A DNA stretch of 10,039 nt, taken from contig PAGS01000016.1 of NCBI GenBank assembly GCA_002705465.1, forward strand, positions 1-10,039, read 5' to 3'. A program made the translations under genes and the position numbers. The stretch comes from Halieaceae bacterium (GTDB lineage Bacteria; Pseudomonadota; Gammaproteobacteria; Pseudomonadales; Halieaceae). Under the pieces are notes generated by a model. The model had not been told where the DNA came from. It made no database searches and worked only from the letters and a program-made list of their open reading frames with translations. Positions 7,421 to 10,039 of the stretch are shown piece by piece (positions within the stretch are counted from its first letter, which is position 1; the number at the start of each line of letters is the position of its first letter).

Positions 7421-7732
7421 ATGACTACGATTGTTGTGCTATTCAACCTGAAGGCAGGGGCGAATCGAGAAACTTACGAGCAGTGGGCGCGGGATGTCGA
7501 TATTCCCAGTGTGCGCCGACTGGACGGAGTCGGTGGTTTTGAAGTACTCAGGAGCGAGGGGCTACTGGGCGGTTCACCAGACGTTCCATACGCCTACGTT
7601 GAACTGATACAGGTCGATAATATGGACCGCTTCATGAGCGCGGTTGGCACCGAGACAATGCAGGAGGTGGCTGCTCAATTTCGTGGGTTCACAGACGACG
7701 CGACATTCATGGTGACTGAGTCGATCGAATGA
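7421..7732 (+). CDS. RedY/HapK-like small protein
   Basis: 103-residue protein that I recognise from the pattern MTTIVVLFNLKAGANRETYE...GGFEVLRSEGLLGG...YAYVELIQVDNM...GTETMQEVAAQF as belonging to the group annotated REDY-like/HapK, named after genes of the prodigiosin-type clusters of Streptomyces (RedY) and Hahella (HapK). These are expected to adopt a ferredoxin-like dimeric alpha/beta-barrel fold, as EthD/Dabb proteins do. Their biochemical role is not firmly established and none is assigned here. No prodigiosin genes are visible in the window, so this is a stand-alone relative. The start is ATG 7421 behind a strong AAGGAG. Its TGA overlaps the ATG of the ThDP-enzyme gene (ATGA at 7729-7732), a sign that the pair was one translationally coupled operon. 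It lacks Cys clusters, a signal peptide and membrane segments. The call is moderately sure at group level. Confidence 0.75.
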   Translation: MTTIVVLFNLKAGANRETYEQWARDVDIPSVRRLDGVGGFEVLRSEGLLGGSPDVPYAYVELIQVDNMDRFMSAVGTETMQEVAAQFRGFTDDATFMVTESIE

Positions 7733-9302
7733 CAGACCTGCAGGTTAAGACCGGGCTCTGCACCGGCGCTGAGTCACTGATTAATGCACTGGCGGCACAT
7801 GGTGTCGAAGCCTGCTTCGCCAATCCAGGCACCTCCGAAATGCAGCTGGTGGCGGCGCTGGACAAACAATCCCATATTCGCGCGGTGCTGTGTTTATTCG
7901 AAGGCGTCGTAACGGGCGCAGCCGACGGATACGGGCGCATGGCCGACAAACCCGCCCTGACCTTGCTCCATCTGGGTCCGGGTTTCGCCAATGGGATCGC
8001 CAACCTACATAACGCGCAGCGCGCTGGGTCGCCCATACTCAACATGGTGGGCGATCACGCCACAGATCATCTTCAGCACGATGCGCCGCTCACGAGTGAC
8101 ATCAAAGGCATGGCCACACCCGTTTCGCGCGCCTTTCGCGTATCTCACAGCGCAACGGGGCTGGCGCAAACCGGCCTCGACGCCCTCGCGGACAGTCTTA
8201 AAAACAACGGCAGCGTCAGCTCCTTTGTGGTGCCCGCCGATCACGCCTGGGGGGAAATCGACGAGCCGACATCGGTAATGCCAGATACGCCGCGGGCCCC
8301 GGTACCGGATGCGACGATTAGTGAGACAGCGGCGCAACTGCAGTCAGCGTCGAACAGCTGTCTGTTTTTGGGTGGGCGCACCCTGCGGGAAGACGCGCTA
8401 CAGCATGCGGGCCGCATAGCGGCCGCCACCGGTTGTCGCCTGGTGACCGAGACCTTCTTTGCTCGGCAAGCGAGAGGTGTAGGGCGCGTATCCACCGAAC
8501 GTTTGGCCTATTTTGGCGAGGCCGCGATCGAGCAGCTGGAGGGTATCGACTTATTGGTGCTGGCCGGGACCAAAGCGCCGGTCTCTTTCTTTGCCTATCC
8601 CTACTAGCCCAGCGTCTTGGCACCCGAAACAGCGATTCAATGCACCCTTGTCGACCGGGACAGCGACGCGCTCGACGCACTCAAACGGTTGGCCGACTAT
8701 CTTGATGCGCCCGCCACGCCTGAGATCGTCACTGATCATGCTGACTACCCGCTGGCAGACGGTGCGATTGACGCCAATGAACTCGGCAAAGTCATCGCTA
8801 ACCGCTAGCCGGAGCAGGCAATCGTGTGTGATGACGGGGCAACCAATGGTTTGGGCGCGTTTTTGTTAACCGCCAATGCGGCACCCCATGATTGGCTGAC
8901 CCTGACCGGCGGCGCAATTGGTCAAGGCTTGCCGCTGGCCGTTGGGACCGCCATCGCCTGCCCCGATCAAAAAGTCATCGCACTCGAGGCGGATGGCTCC
9001 GGCATGTACACGGTGCAGGCTTTATGGACCATGGTGCGCGAACACCTCGATATCACTGTCGTGCTATTGAATAACCGGTCCTACGCCATTCTGAATATTG
9101 AGCTGAGTCGCGTCGGCATCGAGCAACCGGGCCGACGGCCCGGTCATTGCTGGATCTCAGTAATCCGGATCTCGAGTGGGCCGATATCGCCCTAGGCATG
9201 GGCATGCAAGCGCTCAAAGTCGAGACCGTGGCCCAGCTCGATCAGGCCTTTGCCGATGCCATGGAGAACACCGGGCCCTGCTTGATCGAGGTGATGCTCT
9301 AA
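7729..9302 (+). pseudogene. ThDP-dependent acetolactate-synthase-like enzyme, disrupted
   Basis: Relic, or apparently broken copy, of a ~524-residue thiamine-diphosphate enzyme of the acetolactate synthase/benzoylformate decarboxylase superfamily. Intact pieces run in order. The PYR domain has HGVEACFANPGTSEMQ and LFEGVVTGAADGYGRM, whose Glu58 (codon 7900) is the cofactor-activating Glu. The middle domain ends SFFAYPY. The PP domain has LTGGAIGQGLPLAVGTAIAC, the ThDP/Mg motif ADGSGMYTVQALWT (ADGS at 8989-9000) and LNNRSYAILNIELSRVG. In-frame TAG codons fall at 8605-8607 (relatives, from memory, read YPGKPS where this has YPY*PS) and at 8806-8808 (relatives read LPExAIV, this has *PEQAIV). Near 9127-9143 the frame slips by -1. 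The tail LLDLSNPDLEWADIALGMGM...GPCLIEVML then continues in the new frame to TAA at 9300-9302. The stop-to-stop pieces still read as homologous protein, so the damage is recent or is a sequence error. It starts in the ATGA overlap with the RedY/HapK-like gene. The physiological reaction is unknown. Confidence 0.85.
9127..9143. repeat. 17-bp GC palindrome at the frameshift
   Basis: CCGGGCCG-A-CGGCCCGG: perfect 8-bp arms around one base, inside the disrupted ThDP-enzyme gene at the point where the reading frame shifts by -1. Restoring one base in the GGG run at 9129-9131 would give Q-P-G-P-T-A-R-S-L-L-D-L, joining both halves as in relatives. Such a hairpin favours slippage during replication and base loss in sequencing. 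Confidence 0.8.
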
Positions 9303-9355
9303 CACCCACCGCGGTAACTCCAAAGCAAGCGGACTGATCGGCATCTCCAACAGAC

Positions 9356-9391
9356 ACGCGCATTAGCCGAACATAAACGCACACTAGCCGA
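9356..9391. repeat. Imperfect 15-bp direct repeat, 21-bp period
   Basis: ACGCGCATTAGCCGA at 9356-9370 and ACGCACACTAGCCGA at 9377-9391 agree at 13 of 15 positions, and their starts are 21 bp apart, about two helical turns. They lie between convergent gene ends, where a regulatory role is less expected, and may be a small tandem duplication. Confidence 0.55.
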
Positions 9392-9399
9392 GCAGGCCA

Positions 9400-9413
9400 G
9401 CTAATTGATTAGC
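9400..9413. repeat. AT-rich palindrome GCTAAT-TG-ATTAGC
   Basis: Perfect 6-bp arms around TG. The ATTAGC half also occurs in the adjacent direct repeat at 9362-9367. The 2-base centre is too short for a good RNA hairpin, so a protein-binding site is more likely than a terminator; it may equally be chance. Confidence 0.35.
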
Positions 9414-9464
9414 ATAGAGATGCCCCACACTTTCCCGTCCGGATAAGCGTGAGGCGTGCTACGC

Positions 9465-10039
9465 TCAGGCGAAGGTTTCCCCCGCCGCGATCTTCTCGCC
9501 TACGATGGCCGGCGCATCAAAGCGATCACCGTATTGGCTCGCGAGCTCCGCACAGCGTGCGCTGAAGCGCTCGAGACCGTAGGTATTCACGAACTGGATC
9601 AGACCGCCGGTCCAGGCCGGTGCGCCAATGCCCATGATGGAGCCAATGTTGCCGTCTGCGACGGTGCGTAGCACGTTGGTTTCCAGACACTTCAGTGCCT
9701 CGATCACCTGACGGAACAAGAGCCGATCCTTGATGTCATCCTCAGCCACCGACACGTCAGCGTTGTAGTAAAGATCCATCAACCCCGGCCAGATGGCCTT
9801 ACTGCCGTCCTCGCCGTACTCATAGAAGCCCCCACCGTGGTGACGACCACCCCGTCCGTGTTCACCCACCATGGTGTCAATAACGTCACGGGTAATCGTG
9901 CCGTCACCCCAGTTATCAAGCACGCCCATATCCTGCCAGGTCGCCCACGCCTTGCGGGAGAGCTCCAGACTCACCTCGTCATAGACGTTGAGGGGGCCAA
10001 CGGGCATCCCGATGGCCTTGCCCAGATTATCGATCTGGA
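9465..10039 (-). CDS. 3-hydroxyacyl-CoA dehydrogenase (FadB/FadJ type), C-terminal part
   Basis: C-terminal ~190 residues of an NAD-dependent 3-hydroxyacyl-CoA dehydrogenase, most likely the dehydrogenase half of a fused enoyl-CoA hydratase/3-hydroxyacyl-CoA dehydrogenase of fatty-acid beta-oxidation. The frame is open through the right edge (Q-I-D-N-L-G-K-A-I-G before the first Met at 10007), so the start and NAD-binding domain lie outside. Visible family segments are KAIGMPVGPLNVYDEVSLEL, HHGGGFYEYGEDG, the Trp-Pro-Gly-Leu following it, and the final repeat domain GIGAPAWTGGLIQFVNTYGL. In FadB/FadJ-type proteins the last element reads GIGFPxWxGGxxxYxxxxGL. The presence of both C-terminal domain copies argues for the long fused form rather than the short ~280-residue Hbd type. 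The stop is TGA at 9467-9465, and it converges with the ThDP-enzyme relic. Confidence 0.88.
   Translation of the reverse strand, partial: QIDNLGKAIGMPVGPLNVYDEVSLELSRKAWATWQDMGVLDNWGDGTITRDVIDTMVGEHGRGGRHHGGGFYEYGEDGSKAIWPGLMDLYYNADVSVAEDDIKDRLLFRQVIEALKCLETNVLRTVADGNIGSIMGIGAPAWTGGLIQFVNTYGLERFSARCAELASQYGDRFDAPAIVGEKIAAGETFA

Larger units (their letters stand above)
9303..9464. other. Convergent intergenic region with short repeats
   Basis: 162 bp between the end of the ThDP-enzyme relic (plus) and the end of the 3-hydroxyacyl-CoA dehydrogenase gene (minus). No gene is visible. It contains a 15-bp imperfect direct repeat and an AT-rich 14-bp palindrome, described separately. I see no hairpin followed by a T-run that would make a convincing intrinsic terminator for either gene. 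Confidence 0.6.

Noticed and set aside
8605..8808. TAG codons as a sign of pyrrolysine or genetic-code reassignment
   Set aside because: The two TAGs fall at positions where relatives have different residues, and the same gene also carries a frameshift. The oxidoreductase gene in this window ends normally with TAG. Decay is simpler.
9450..9467. Possible hairpin overlapping the stop of the 3-hydroxyacyl-CoA dehydrogenase gene
   Set aside because: A 7-bp stem with a bulge and 3-base loop, but it includes the stop codon and is not followed by a T-run on the minus strand.
1..10039. Defence island, mobile element or CRISPR
   Set aside because: No transposase, integrase, nuclease, toxin-antitoxin pair, tRNA-flanked boundary or spaced repeat array is visible on either strand.

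Overview
The window reads as a stretch of chromosome from a marine-type gammaproteobacterium with about 55-60% G+C. The assignment is by inference from protein character: a leucine-degradation acyl-CoA dehydrogenase, a c4/c5-like cytochrome c, and an acyl-CoA-rich gene set like that of Halieaceae/OM60-type or related oligotrophs. No rRNA, tRNA, CRISPR array, transposase or phage gene is visible. The region looks like ordinary chromosomal metabolism in which one gene is decaying.

Layout, left to right. (1) Bases 1-1035, plus strand: the C-terminal ~90% of isovaleryl-CoA dehydrogenase (leucine catabolism), cut by the window edge. (2) Bases 2172-1076, minus strand: a two-gene unit of a hotdog-fold acyl-CoA thioesterase followed by a DUF2452/C1orf50-like protein, convergent with the dehydrogenase. 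(3) A ~215 bp divergent promoter region. (4) Bases 2388-5011, plus strand: a membrane-anchored monohaem cytochrome c whose stop overlaps the start of a secreted penicillin-acylase-family Ntn-hydrolase. (5) Bases 7109-5115, minus strand: a 664-residue old-yellow-enzyme/2,4-dienoyl-CoA-reductase-type flavin and iron-sulfur oxidoreductase. (6) A 311 bp divergent intergenic region with small inverted repeats. (7) Bases 7421-9302, plus strand: a RedY/HapK-like small protein overlapping by 4 bp a thiamine-diphosphate enzyme of the acetolactate-synthase/benzoylformate-decarboxylase superfamily. The latter is broken by two in-frame TAG codons and one -1 frameshift. (8) Bases 10039-9465, minus strand: the C-terminal part of a 3-hydroxyacyl-CoA dehydrogenase (FadB/FadJ type), cut by the right edge.

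Functionally the intact genes point to acyl-CoA and amide turnover: branched-chain acyl-CoA oxidation, thioester hydrolysis, periplasmic deacylation, enoate/dienoyl reduction and beta-oxidation. The most notable observation is the multiply interrupted ThDP-enzyme gene, which otherwise keeps all its cofactor and catalytic motifs. Its frameshift lies inside an almost perfect 17-bp GC palindrome. I do not see convincing evidence for a wholly new system. The less-characterised items are the RedY/HapK-like protein outside any prodigiosin cluster, the OYE-like enzyme with a Tyr-to-His change in its active-site motif, and the bacterial DUF2452 protein.
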